This document shows positions 16,397 to 24,570 of a stretch of 64,000 bases of DNA, in pieces. Source of the stretch: Kineothrix sp. IPX-CK. Its GTDB lineage: Bacteria; Bacillota; Clostridia; Lachnospirales; Lachnospiraceae. The position numbers and the translations under genes were made by a program. Each line of letters begins with the position of its first letter. Position 1 is the stretch's first letter. The stretch spans positions 3,286,001-3,350,000 of the forward strand of contig NZ_CP146256.1 in the NCBI RefSeq assembly GCF_039134705.1. The letters run 5' to 3'. The notes beneath the pieces were generated by a model that ran no database searches, had not been told where the DNA came from, and saw nothing but the letters and a program-made list of their open reading frames with translations.

Positions 16397-18242
16397 GATG
16401 TTGGGGTCAAATACCCCCCCTTTAGTACCTTGAAAATTACACACATTTATTTTTTGACGCTTTCTGTTATAATGAATATAGCAGAAAGGCGGTGTTTTAA
16501 TGGCATTCCATACCAATAGTTCACAACAATACTCGTTAACAGATATCACAAATACATTAACAACTCGTGAGAAAAAAGCAATGGAAAACTCATGGGCTAA
16601 AATCTTTGCGGAAGAGATTTTTCCCTTTATAGATGAAGGACGTTTTCATGTGCTTTACTCAACCAGAACCCAATGTCGATCCAATACACCAGTGAATATC
16701 TGCGTAGGCGCACTTATTATTAAAGAACTGTTCCAAATTTCCGACGATGAAGTTGTAGAAAATCTAATGCTTGACCCAAGATATCAGTATGCATTGCATA
16801 CCACCAGTTATGAAGAACAGCCTCTAAGTGATAAAACACTTTCTCGTTTTAGAAAACGCTGCTATGATTACGAGTCTGCTTATGGAACGAACTTAATGCA
16901 TGAATGCGTAGCAGACTTAAGCAGTAAGATTGCTAAGATGATGAATATAAATCCCCGCATGAAGCGAATGGATTCTCTGATGATTGAAGCAAACATCAAA
17001 AACCTTAGCCGTGCAGAGCTACTTTATACCTGTGTAGCAAAACTTGTAGCATACATTCACAAGGAAAACAGAAATGATATACTGGAAGGTTTGGAGCATT
17101 ACTATAATCCAAATGATTTCAACCAAACATTTTACTACAATGACAGCACTGGGACGGACGAGCGCATCCATTCTATTCTCTGTGATGCAGAAAAACTATT
17201 GGAGTTATGCAATTCTGACTATGATGAGATTACGGAGTATCAACTTTTAATAAGATGCCTTTCTGAACAAACAGTCGTTCAGAATTCAGTAAGAAAGCTT
17301 CGTAACAAAGAAGATGGTGGATTTTCTTCATCCATGCTTCAAAATCCAGCTGATCCAGATGCAACCTATCGTGAAAAAGCTGGTAAGAAACATCGGGGCT
17401 ATGTGGCAAATTTCGAAGAATCAGTCGGTGAAAACGGTTCTGTAGTTACGGATTATCAATTCGAACCCAATACTTATAGTGACAGTCAGTTTCTCAAAGA
17501 TCATTTACAACAAACAGAATCACAAAAGGAAACTACAATCCTTATTACAGATGGCGCGTATAGTGGAGCAGAGAACACAAGTCTGGCAGCCGCTAAAAAT
17601 ATCCGATTGGTTACCACTGATTTAACCGGAAAAGAGGTACCAGATATTTATGCTGATTTCGAAATGAATAAAGAAGGCACCCGAATCCTGAAATGTCCGG
17701 CTGGATATTCTCCGAAAAGCTGCTGCTGTTCTAGTAGCAATGGGCATGTGCATGCATCCTTTATAAAGGAACTCTGTCTAGGCTGTCCGCATAAGGATGA
17801 ATGTAGAGTTAAAGTATATAAAAATGTCTGTTCAGTGGACCTATCTGCTACCGCACAATATCGTGCCAAAACACGACGTTACATGAAAACTGACGAATTC
17901 AAGGCATTCGCTCGACTACGCAACGGGGTTGAGACCATTCCTTCTATTTTGAGAAGTCAGTATCAGGTAGATCGTATGGCTGTCCGTGGAAAAATCCGGA
18001 GTGGATTTTTCTTTGGATGCAAAATTGCAGCATTGAATGTACGTAAGCTATTGACTTTCCGAAATGGCTTGGGACATTATGCGCAAAATCCATTGTTAGC
18101 CAGTTAATATATTGAAAAGCCAGGATTACTTAGTGATAATTAACGATTTACCCTTTTTGAATAATGTTTTTAAAAATATGTGTGAAATTTTCAAGGTGCT
18201 AAAGAATTGGGGGAATAAAAATCCTAAATTGACCCCAACATC
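16397..18242 (+). mobile_element. Complete IS1182-family-like insertion sequence
   Basis: The element is 1846 bp long with one transposase gene. The ends are inverted: GATGTTGGGGTCA at the left matches TGACCCCAACATC at the right, with further pairing of the subterminal ACCTTGAAAAT stretch. Identical ATAGGAT flanks at 16390-16396 and 18243-18249 look like a 7-bp target duplication. The right-hand flank is the outer edge of the palindromic repeat at 18248-18482, so the IS landed at that repeat's border. No frameshift or truncation is visible. Confidence 0.8.
16500..18107 (+). CDS. IS1182-like transposase
   Basis: This 535-residue DDE transposase fits the IS1182/IS5-superfamily architecture. 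An N-terminal DUF772-like region (FPFIDEGRFHVLYST, VNICVGALIIKELF, LSDKTLSRFRKR) comes first. The catalytic core follows, with MDSLMIEANIKNLSR and ILITDGAYSGAENT. A zinc-knuckle-like stretch with CLGCPHKDECR comes near the C-terminus, followed by the end motif VRGKIRSGFFFGCKIAALNVRK. The reading frame is intact and preceded by AAAGGCGG, so the element may be active. Confidence 0.9.
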   Translation: MAFHTNSSQQYSLTDITNTLTTREKKAMENSWAKIFAEEIFPFIDEGRFHVLYSTRTQCRSNTPVNICVGALIIKELFQISDDEVVENLMLDPRYQYALHTTSYEEQPLSDKTLSRFRKRCYDYESAYGTNLMHECVADLSSKIAKMMNINPRMKRMDSLMIEANIKNLSRAELLYTCVAKLVAYIHKENRNDILEGLEHYYNPNDFNQTFYYNDSTGTDERIHSILCDAEKLLELCNSDYDEITEYQLLIRCLSEQTVVQNSVRKLRNKEDGGFSSSMLQNPADPDATYREKAGKKHRGYVANFEESVGENGSVVTDYQFEPNTYSDSQFLKDHLQQTESQKETTILITDGAYSGAENTSLAAAKNIRLVTTDLTGKEVPDIYADFEMNKEGTRILKCPAGYSPKSCCCSSSNGHVHASFIKELCLGCPHKDECRVKVYKNVCSVDLSATAQYRAKTRRYMKTDEFKAFARLRNGVETIPSILRSQYQVDRMAVRGKIRSGFFFGCKIAALNVRKLLTFRNGLGHYAQNPLLAS

Positions 18243-18247
18243 ATAGG

Positions 18248-18482
18248 ATTAGGGTGTCAAAAGGTCCTTTTTAAAATATTCGAGGCAATATGCCCAAAAC
18301 AAAAAGAACGACTGCGCCTATGAAAATATTTAGAAGTTCTTTCTCTGGACATTTGTTTTCTGTTATGTTTGGCAGGGATGGACTGAGAATTAGAACTTCT
18401 TATATATTGGAATTCGGTGCGGGAGTCTTTTTGCTTTGGGCATATTGTCAAGAGACGTTCGCAAAAAGGACCTTTTGACATA
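18248..18482. repeat. Long palindromic repeat, copy 1 (internally and 3' shortened)
   Basis: The outer arms AAAAGGTCCTTTTT and AAAAAGGACCTTTT are inverted. Inner arms TATGCCCAAAACAAAAAG and CTTTTTGCTTTGGGCATA, and AGAAGTTCT and AGAACTTCT, pair as well, so the whole unit can fold on itself. It matches copy 2 at 26201-26489 along its length, but lacks about 50 internal bases that form a separate hairpin there, and its right tip (ATCCTAATCC) is missing. The open frame across it is a by-product of the palindrome and is not a gene. Its left edge was interrupted by the IS at 16397-18242. Confidence 0.75.
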
Positions 18483-18581
18483 TGTAACACTTTTCACCAA
18501 TCATCATAAATTAGTCAAGGGAAACGTTATTTCCCATCCCTAACAATTCTTACAGTCAATTCATTGATTTTTAAAAACCGC

Positions 18582-18635
18582 TTGCAGTTTTTATATTTTA
18601 GGTATATAATTTAATTAAATTTAGGTATGCCTAAA
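18582..18635 (+). promoter_or_regulatory. Promoter and DtxR/MntR-type operator of the metal operon
   Basis: TTGCAG (18582-18587) and TATAAT (18605-18610) are spaced by exactly 17 bp. Ten bases past the -10 lies TTTAGGTATGCCTAAA (18620-18635), a dyad of the kind bound by DtxR/TroR/MntR repressors, well placed to block initiation. A second half-site-like TTTTAGGTATA overlaps the -10. The adjacent regulator gene is therefore probably autorepressed by metal. Confidence 0.8.
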
Positions 18636-18698
18636 TACATTGTTGCATCTTAAGCCAAATTCATACGGATTGTTTATTCAAAACGGAGGAAGAAAAAA

Positions 18699-19352
18699 AT
18701 GACACCAAATAAAGAGGATTATTTAAAAACCATTTATAAACTTGGCGGAATGGAGGAGTTAGTGAACAATAAGCAGATTGCGGAAACCTTGCAGATCGCG
18801 CCTGCCTCCGTTACGGAGATGCTCGGCAAGCTGAAGCGGGAAGGGCTTATTCATTATGAGCCCTATAAGGGTTCCCGTCTGACAGCGGAAGGAATGAGCG
18901 CTGCTATTTCACTGGTGCGCGGGCACCGGCTCTGGGAGGTATTTCTGATGCGCCATCTTGGTTATACATGGAGTGAGGCTCATGAAGATGCGGAGCTGCT
19001 GGAGCACATTACGCCTTCCCGCCTGACTTCCCGGCTGGATAAATTCTTGAATTATCCGGCGTACTGCCCACATGGCAGCGAGATTCCTCATTCTGACGGC
19101 GAGATCCACCACCACCCTCTGCAGACCCTGGATCTGCTTCCCGTCGGTACCGTCTCTCATATCCGGCGTGTAACAGAGGAAAAGGAATTGCTGGACTATT
19201 TACAGGAAGCAGGTATCACCATAGGGAGCCCCGTTCGCATTGTAGAGGCTGCCGCATATGAAGGACCGCTTACCCTTGATCTGGACGGAAAACACGTTCA
19301 GATTAGTTACAAAGCCGCCCGTCAAATCTATATAGACCGGACGGAAGATTGA
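18699..19352 (+). CDS. DtxR/MntR-family metal-dependent repressor (TroR-like)
   Basis: This 217-residue repressor has an N-terminal winged helix (NNKQIAETLQIAPASVTEMLGKLKREG, residues ~24-50). A metal-binding dimerisation domain follows (RGHRLWEVFLMRHLGYTWSEAHEDAELLEH) with conserved His and Glu ligands. A C-terminal SH3/FeoA-like domain of about 70 residues makes it longer than minimal MntR. GGAGGAA precedes the ATG. It is the first gene of the operon with the TroABCD-like importer and sits behind a matching operator, so it likely represses the set when Mn, Fe or Zn is plentiful. Which metal is not decidable here. Confidence 0.93.
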   Translation: MTPNKEDYLKTIYKLGGMEELVNNKQIAETLQIAPASVTEMLGKLKREGLIHYEPYKGSRLTAEGMSAAISLVRGHRLWEVFLMRHLGYTWSEAHEDAELLEHITPSRLTSRLDKFLNYPAYCPHGSEIPHSDGEIHHHPLQTLDLLPVGTVSHIRRVTEEKELLDYLQEAGITIGSPVRIVEAAAYEGPLTLDLDGKHVQISYKAARQIYIDRTED

Positions 19353-19382
19353 TCACACAAAAAAATTATAAGGAGGATTCAC

Positions 19383-20321
19383 ATGAACAATAAGATTAAA
19401 AGCCTTCTTGGCACAGTTCTAAGTTTGACATTATTACTTGCGGGCTGCTCAGCTCCCGCAGAAAGCGCAGAGTCAGGGACGGATAAATTGAATGTAGTCG
19501 CTACTACTACCATGCTGACCGATCTGGCAGAGGAAATCGGAGGCGAACGCATCACTGCCAATGGTCTTATGGGACCCGGCATCGATCCTCATCTGTATCA
19601 AGCCAGTGCAGGAGATGTTTCTCTGATGCAGAAAGCAGATGTTGTAGTATATAACGGTTTGCATCTCGAAGGGAAAATGGGTGAAATATTTGAAAATCTG
19701 TCCACCCAGGGTTCTACTGTCATTTGTATTGAAAATGGACTGGATGAATCTATGCTTCTGGCCTGGGAAAACGACAGTTCGGTCCATGATCCCCATATTT
19801 GGTTTGATGTTTCCCTATGGAAGCAAGCGGCAAAAGCTGTTGCGGAGGGGCTGACTCAGGCTGATCCGGAAGGAAAAGCAGATTATGAAGCCAATTTAGA
19901 ATCTTATTTGAAAGAGTTGGATGAAACGGATACATACATCCGCAATCGTGTGACGGAGCTGCCGGAATCACAGCGAGTACTGGTTACCGCTCATGATGCA
20001 TTTCAATATTTCGGCAAAGCATACGGATTTGAAGTGAGGGGCCTGCAGGGAATCAGCACCGACGCAGAGGCGGGCACGTCCGATGTGAGTGCTCTGGCAG
20101 ATTTCATTGTAGAAAGACAAATCAAGGCAATCTTTGTGGAATCCTCCGTACCGCCTAAGACCATTGAAGCCTTGCAAGCCGCAGTAAAAGCAAAAGGCTT
20201 TGATGTCGCCATAGGCGGAGAGTTGTATTCCGACTCCCTGGGAGGCGCAGATTCAGGAGCCGAAACTTACATTCTGACCGTAAAAGCAAATATTGATACG
20301 ATTGTGGATGCTTTAAAATAG
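19383..20321 (+). CDS. troA: Mn/Zn ABC importer binding lipoprotein (TroA-like)
   Basis: This cluster A-I metal receptor has 312 residues with a lipobox LLAGC (cysteine at about residue 21). Ligands consistent with TroA are the His of DPHLYQ, His of HDPHIWFD, His of TAHDAFQYF and Asp of GELYSDSLG. The stretch GLQGISTDAEAG is characteristic of TroA rather than the histidine-rich ZnuA, and no long histidine loop is present. AAGGAGG lies before the ATG. It delivers Mn or Zn to the permeases encoded at 21090-23115. Confidence 0.92.
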   Translation: MNNKIKSLLGTVLSLTLLLAGCSAPAESAESGTDKLNVVATTTMLTDLAEEIGGERITANGLMGPGIDPHLYQASAGDVSLMQKADVVVYNGLHLEGKMGEIFENLSTQGSTVICIENGLDESMLLAWENDSSVHDPHIWFDVSLWKQAAKAVAEGLTQADPEGKADYEANLESYLKELDETDTYIRNRVTELPESQRVLVTAHDAFQYFGKAYGFEVRGLQGISTDAEAGTSDVSALADFIVERQIKAIFVESSVPPKTIEALQAAVKAKGFDVAIGGELYSDSLGGADSGAETYILTVKANIDTIVDALK

Positions 20322-20335
20322 TGGGAGGAAAAATT

Positions 20336-21088
20336 ATGAAAATACAACAAAATTATGCAGTGGAGGTAGAGGACCTTACGGTAGCTTATGACGCCAAGCC
20401 GGTGCTTTGGGATATCGACTTGAAGATCCCAAAAGGCAAATTGATGGCAGTAATAGGCCCTAACGGAGCAGGTAAGACGACCTTGATAAAAGCTATGCTG
20501 GGACTTTTGAAGCCGGTTACCGGAGCGGTTCACTTTCTTGACGGAAACGGCGGTATACGGACCCTGAAAAACCAGATTGGTTATGTGCCTCAAAGCGGCA
20601 GTGTAGACTGGGATTTCCCGGCTACGGTACAGGATGTTGTCCTGATGGGATGCTACGGCAAGCTGGGATGGATTCGCCGCCCCCGCAAATCAGATATAGA
20701 ACTGACAAAACAAACACTGGCAAAGGTAGGCATGCAGGATTATGCTTCCAGGCAAATCAGCCAGCTCTCCGGCGGTCAGCAGCAGCGAGTATTTCTCGCC
20801 CGTGCTTTAGCCCAGGAGGCTGAAGTCTACTTTATGGATGAACCTTTTAAGGGTGTTGATGCCCAAACGGAAAAGGCCATCGTTGCCCTTCTAAAGGAGT
20901 TGAAAGATCAAGGCAAAACCGTAGTGGTTGTCCACCATGATTTACAGACGGTTCCGGATTATTTCGACTGGGTAACCCTGATCAATCTTCGCGTAGTTGC
21001 AAGCGGACCTGTGGAGGAGGTATTCCATGAAGAAAATCTGAAGAAAACCTATCACAACTGCGCCGCTCTTCTAAGGAGTGTGGTGTGA
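20336..21088 (+). CDS. troB: Mn/Zn ABC importer ATPase (TroB-like)
   Basis: This 250-residue ATPase has Walker A GPNGAGKTT, signature LSGGQQQRVFLARALA and Walker B VYFMDEPFKGVD, plus the switch histidine in VVVHHD. The ATG at 20336 is chosen over the in-frame GTG at 20321 because GGAGG lies seven bases before it. It follows troA by 14 bases. Confidence 0.93.
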   Translation: MKIQQNYAVEVEDLTVAYDAKPVLWDIDLKIPKGKLMAVIGPNGAGKTTLIKAMLGLLKPVTGAVHFLDGNGGIRTLKNQIGYVPQSGSVDWDFPATVQDVVLMGCYGKLGWIRRPRKSDIELTKQTLAKVGMQDYASRQISQLSGGQQQRVFLARALAQEAEVYFMDEPFKGVDAQTEKAIVALLKELKDQGKTVVVVHHDLQTVPDYFDWVTLINLRVVASGPVEEVFHEENLKKTYHNCAALLRSVV

Positions 21089-21089
21089 T

Positions 21090-22013
21090 ATGAACAGTGT
21101 AATTGCTTTGTTTTCAGACTATACCTTTCAAACGGTCGCTCTGGGTTCCGCTCTTTTGGGACTGATCAGCGGAGTGTTGGGCAGCTTTGCAGTCTTGAGA
21201 AAGCAGAGCCTTTTGGGAGACGGGATATCGCATTCTGCGCTGCCCGGTGTGGTCATGGCTTTTGTTCTATTGGGAAGCAAAAATACGGAAATTCTGCTGT
21301 TAGGCGCTCTTATTTCCGGTCTGCTGGCAACGCTGTTCATTGTCAGCATTGTGAGATATACCCGTGTGAAGTTTGACAGCGCCCTCGCTCTGGTCATGTC
21401 TGTCTTTTTCGGATTGGGCCTGGTAATGCTCACCTATGTACAGAAGATTCCTAACTCCAACCAAGCCGGACTCAAACGCTTTATTTTCGGGCAGGCATCC
21501 ACACTTTTGCAGCGGGATATCCTCCTGATGGTAATCTGCGGCCTGCTGCTTCTGACACTGGTACTTTTGTTCTGGAAGGAATTCAAGCTCTTTACCTTTG
21601 ATGCCGATTTTGCCCAGAGTCTTGGCTTTTCACCCAAAAGGCTGAATCTGCTGCTGTCGTTTATGATCGTACTGGCAATCATTATAGGATTGCAGGCTGT
21701 AGGCGTGATCCTTATGAGTGCCATGCTGATCACCCCCGCCGTTGCCGCCCGTCAGTGGACGAATAAACTGTGGATCATGGTAATGCTCTCAGCGCTGTTC
21801 GGAGCCGTATCGGGCGTTATCGGTACTGCTGCCAGTTCTCTCGTGCCAAAGCTGCCCACGGGCCCGGCTATCGTGATTTGTATCAGCACCATAGTAGTCA
21901 TCAGCGTCCTGTTTGCACCGGGCAGAGGGATACTGCACCGGATTTATGTGCGAAGGAGAAATAGAATTTTGTATAAACTGGAAGGAGGTAAGCCGGATGT
22001 CCCCTCAAATTGA
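21090..22013 (+). CDS. troC: Mn/Zn ABC importer permease (TroC-like)
   Basis: This ABC-3 family permease has about 307 residues and eight or nine membrane segments. Family motifs include RKQSLLGDGISHSALPGV near the N-terminus and AVGVILMSAMLITPAVAARQW in the C-terminal half. The ATG at 21090 follows AAGGAG inside the end of troB. The 3' end overlaps the next permease start by 17 bases. Confidence 0.93.
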   Translation: MNSVIALFSDYTFQTVALGSALLGLISGVLGSFAVLRKQSLLGDGISHSALPGVVMAFVLLGSKNTEILLLGALISGLLATLFIVSIVRYTRVKFDSALALVMSVFFGLGLVMLTYVQKIPNSNQAGLKRFIFGQASTLLQRDILLMVICGLLLLTLVLLFWKEFKLFTFDADFAQSLGFSPKRLNLLLSFMIVLAIIIGLQAVGVILMSAMLITPAVAARQWTNKLWIMVMLSALFGAVSGVIGTAASSLVPKLPTGPAIVICISTIVVISVLFAPGRGILHRIYVRRRNRILYKLEGGKPDVPSN

Positions 22014-23115
22014 AATTCAAATCATTGCTGTCATTGTGGCGGTAGCTTGTGCTCTTCCCGGAGTTTTTCTGGTACTCCGTAAGATGTCTATGATGTCTGA
22101 CTCCATTACCCATACGATACTGTTAGGGATAGTGCTTGCTTTTTTCGTCACCTATGACCTTTCCTCCCCACTGCTCATTGCGGGTGCGGCGTTAATGGGT
22201 GTTATGACCGTCTGGCTGACGGAAATGCTGAGCCGGACCCGGCTCCTGGCAGAAGATGCTGCCATCGGTGTGGTTTTTCCGCTGCTCTTTTCCATCGCCA
22301 TCATCCTGGTTACCCGCTACGCAGGTTCCGTTCACCTGGATACCGATTCAGTGCTTTTGGGAGAGCTGGCCTTCGCCCCCTTCGACCGCATGGTCATCGG
22401 CGGCAAAGACATTGGTGCGAAGGCAATCTACACAACCGGGATACTGTTACTGATCAATCTTAGCGCCATTATTATATTCTTTAAGGAATTGAAGGCAGCG
22501 ACCTTTGATCCCATGCTCGCCGCGGTATTGGGTTTCTCTCCGGCATTGATGCACTATGGCTTAATGACGCTTGTATCCCTGACTACCGTCGGCGCATTTC
22601 AGGCGGTGGGCTCGGTGCTGGTCGTAGCCTTTATGATCGGACCTCCGGTAACGGCTTATTTGCTGACGGACGATCTCAAACATATGCTGATCTTAAGCGG
22701 CGGGATCGGAGCCGTCAACGGCATCCTCGGTTATCAGGCCGCAACAATGTTTGATGTCTCCATCGCCGGCAGCATGGCAGTGGTGACCGGATTGGTTTTT
22801 CTGGCCGTTTTTATTTTTGCTCCCCGCAGAGGACTGATTGGTTCATTGCTCAGACGCAAGACACAGAAAATTGAGTTTGCTAAAACAATGCTTCTTTTTC
22901 ACCTGTTTAACCATGAGTCCAGTGCTGAAGAAGATTCAAAAGCAGGCGTTAATACTATACCGGCACATCTGCACTGGACGGTCGAATTCACATCAAAAAT
23001 TATCAAGTTATTAGAGCATGAAGGCTACATTAAGCTGTCAGACGGTTTAACAAAGCTGACAGACGAAGGTCGCAGTGCAAGCATTCATAATTATAACTCA
23101 CTTTTCTCAAAATAA
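21997..23115 (+). CDS. troD: Mn/Zn ABC importer permease with C-terminal extension (TroD-like)
   Basis: This second ABC-3 permease has 372 residues. The membrane part (about 1-285) repeats the family motifs (RKMSMMSDSITHTILLGI, AVGSVLVVAFMIGPPVTAYLL). After FAPRRGL follows a soluble tail of about 80 residues with WTVEFTSKIIKLLEHEGYIKLSDG and LTKLTDEG. This reads as a winged-helix-like fold similar in pattern to the DNA-binding part of DtxR-type proteins. The ATG at 21997 follows GGAGG. It pairs with TroC to form the channel, and the tail could sense metal or regulate gating. Confidence 0.92.
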   Translation: MSPQIEIQIIAVIVAVACALPGVFLVLRKMSMMSDSITHTILLGIVLAFFVTYDLSSPLLIAGAALMGVMTVWLTEMLSRTRLLAEDAAIGVVFPLLFSIAIILVTRYAGSVHLDTDSVLLGELAFAPFDRMVIGGKDIGAKAIYTTGILLLINLSAIIIFFKELKAATFDPMLAAVLGFSPALMHYGLMTLVSLTTVGAFQAVGSVLVVAFMIGPPVTAYLLTDDLKHMLILSGGIGAVNGILGYQAATMFDVSIAGSMAVVTGLVFLAVFIFAPRRGLIGSLLRRKTQKIEFAKTMLLFHLFNHESSAEEDSKAGVNTIPAHLHWTVEFTSKIIKLLEHEGYIKLSDGLTKLTDEGRSASIHNYNSLFSK

Positions 23116-23133
23116 TATTTCTATCAAAAAAGT

Positions 23134-23175
23134 CAGTGCCTTTTTTAATTCAAGAAAGGCACTGGTTTATTTTTT
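23134..23175 (+). terminator. Terminator of the metal importer operon
   Basis: CAGTGCCTTT and AAAGGCACTG are perfectly inverted around a short loop, followed by GTTTATTTTTT. Confidence 0.85.
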
Positions 23176-23206
23176 GCTTACATGTAATTTTCCGGTAAAG
23201 GGCAAA

Positions 23207-23371
23207 TCAGGGGAACAGGCCGGCCGACCCCGTCAATTTTTTAAGAGTAAAATAGCTAAGCCGCAGCTTGTCGGCAAGCAGATACAAAAGGAGCAGGAAA
23301 ACAGCGCTGACAATTATCGTAGACAGCTCATATCCCGCATAGAAATTGAGGATGTACTTATCAAATATCAT
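23207..23371 (-). CDS. Possible small membrane protein or gene remnant (54 aa)
   Basis: A short frame starts MIFDKYILNFYAGYELS and has one strong hydrophobic segment (TIIVSAVFLLLLYLLAD), then a basic tail (KLRLSYFTLKKL). Its codon use looks like neighbouring genes, but no convincing ribosome site precedes the ATG. It may be the last piece of a lost membrane protein. It lies 79 bases downstream of the NHL gene on the same strand. No family is recognised. Confidence 0.3.
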   Translation of the reverse strand: MIFDKYILNFYAGYELSTIIVSAVFLLLLYLLADKLRLSYFTLKKLTGSAGLFP

Positions 23372-23450
23372 AATATTAAATAACGGTGGTTTGTGGTTTC
23401 ATCCTTGTGTCCCCTTTTAAGCTCTCTTTTTACATAGCCGCCCGTCCCGT

Positions 23451-24491
23451 CTAATTATGATTGGGAAAGGCCCTGCTTTTATTCTGCAGGATAATGAAGG
23501 TATTGGGAGTTTCCTCTCTCCAATCAGGAATATACAGCATTCCGTTCCAATAGTCCATACCGCATATTTTCTCAAAGCCGGCCCTCTTACCGTCGGCTGT
23601 TGTATTGCTCGCATCCGCTACGGTCGTAATGATATTCGTACCGGCCTGAATAACCCTAATCGCCCGGTTATATGTATCTCCGATGATTATGTTATTCTTT
23701 TCATCCACCGACAAAGACCAGGGACCGTCGAATACTTCCGCCGGATCGGCCCCGGCCCCAAGGCGGGCATATCGTGCATCGCCGCCGTCGCCGCAATATC
23801 CGCCTGTTCCGTCCCCGCAAATTGTAGTCACTGTTTTGGCCTCAGGGTCAATCTTGCGGACCGCATAGTTTCTGCTGTCAAGAACATAAAGATTTCCGTC
23901 AGCCCCCAATCTCATATCATATATCCAGTGGAAGGACGCCTGATGAAAAGGTACTGTTCCTTTTTGAAATCCTGCTTCCTTTTTTCCTATCGTTTCAATC
24001 AGCGTACCATCATAGCTGAAATGAAAAATCCGGAATCCCCTGACGTCATTTACCCATATATCATCGTTATGGTCATAGATACAATTCCCTATATCGACAA
24101 TTCCGGCTTCCTCCTTATCAATAAGGGCAGTGAAACAGTTCGTGGATAAGTCCATTTGATATATGTACCTATCTTCGGAAACAAGCAGGGTATTATGCTG
24201 AAATGCCCTTGAAATATATTTAGGCTGTGTCAGCGAAACGCTAAAGTGCACGGGAGCAAGTTCCGGGTCTGTGGCTCCTGCCGTCCATGCAGCGCCGCCA
24301 TCGTCAAGTAATCCTATAAAGTTTCTGTGATATTCTGCGATATAGCAGGCACCGGTATAATCATGAAACCCAAACTGCGGCAATCCGTTTATTATCTTCT
24401 GCTCCCCATAATCAATGACATCGACCACATGCCACACAGACGAAGTATGAGATTCTCCGTATCTGCTCTCATCATTATTTATTTTATCCAT
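23451..24491 (-). CDS. NHL-repeat beta-propeller protein
   Basis: This 346-residue protein is made of repeated propeller blades, clearest at YDMRLGADGNLYVLDSRNYAVRKID and PWSLSVDEKNNIIIGDTYNRAIRVI, the NHL pattern. No signal peptide or membrane segment is present, so it is probably cytoplasmic; no catalytic motif is recognised. The ATG at 24491 follows GGAGG by eight bases; a longer open frame upstream runs through the terminator of the LUD gene and is rejected. It may bind a ligand or act as a lactonase-like enzyme. Confidence 0.75.
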   Translation of the reverse strand: MDKINNDESRYGESHTSSVWHVVDVIDYGEQKIINGLPQFGFHDYTGACYIAEYHRNFIGLLDDGGAAWTAGATDPELAPVHFSVSLTQPKYISRAFQHNTLLVSEDRYIYQMDLSTNCFTALIDKEEAGIVDIGNCIYDHNDDIWVNDVRGFRIFHFSYDGTLIETIGKKEAGFQKGTVPFHQASFHWIYDMRLGADGNLYVLDSRNYAVRKIDPEAKTVTTICGDGTGGYCGDGGDARYARLGAGADPAEVFDGPWSLSVDEKNNIIIGDTYNRAIRVIQAGTNIITTVADASNTTADGKRAGFEKICGMDYWNGMLYIPDWREETPNTFIILQNKSRAFPNHN

Positions 24492-24521
24492 GAACATTCC
24501 CTCCTTTTTGAAGAGTATAAC

Positions 24522-24553
24522 AAAAAGAATATGACAATAGCATGTCATATTCT
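24522..24553 (-). terminator. Intrinsic terminator after the LUD gene
   Basis: AGAATATGACA and TGTCATATTCT form a perfect 11-bp stem with a 6-base loop, followed on the minus strand by TTTTTG. It lies between the LUD stop and the NHL start, so the NHL gene either uses readthrough or its own promoter. Confidence 0.8.
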
Positions 24554-24570
24554 CTTTATAAGAAGATAAC

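Noticed and set aside
18257..18490. Small open frames on both strands inside the palindromic repeats (also at 26244-26477 and 26373-26588)
   Set aside because: They arise from the symmetry of the repeat, lack ribosome sites, and the copies differ by a large indel without keeping a protein pattern.
23075..23383. Open frame on the plus strand after the TroD-like gene
   Set aside because: It overlaps the terminator at 23134-23175, has no ribosome site and no family resemblance; the opposite strand gives the more protein-like short frame.
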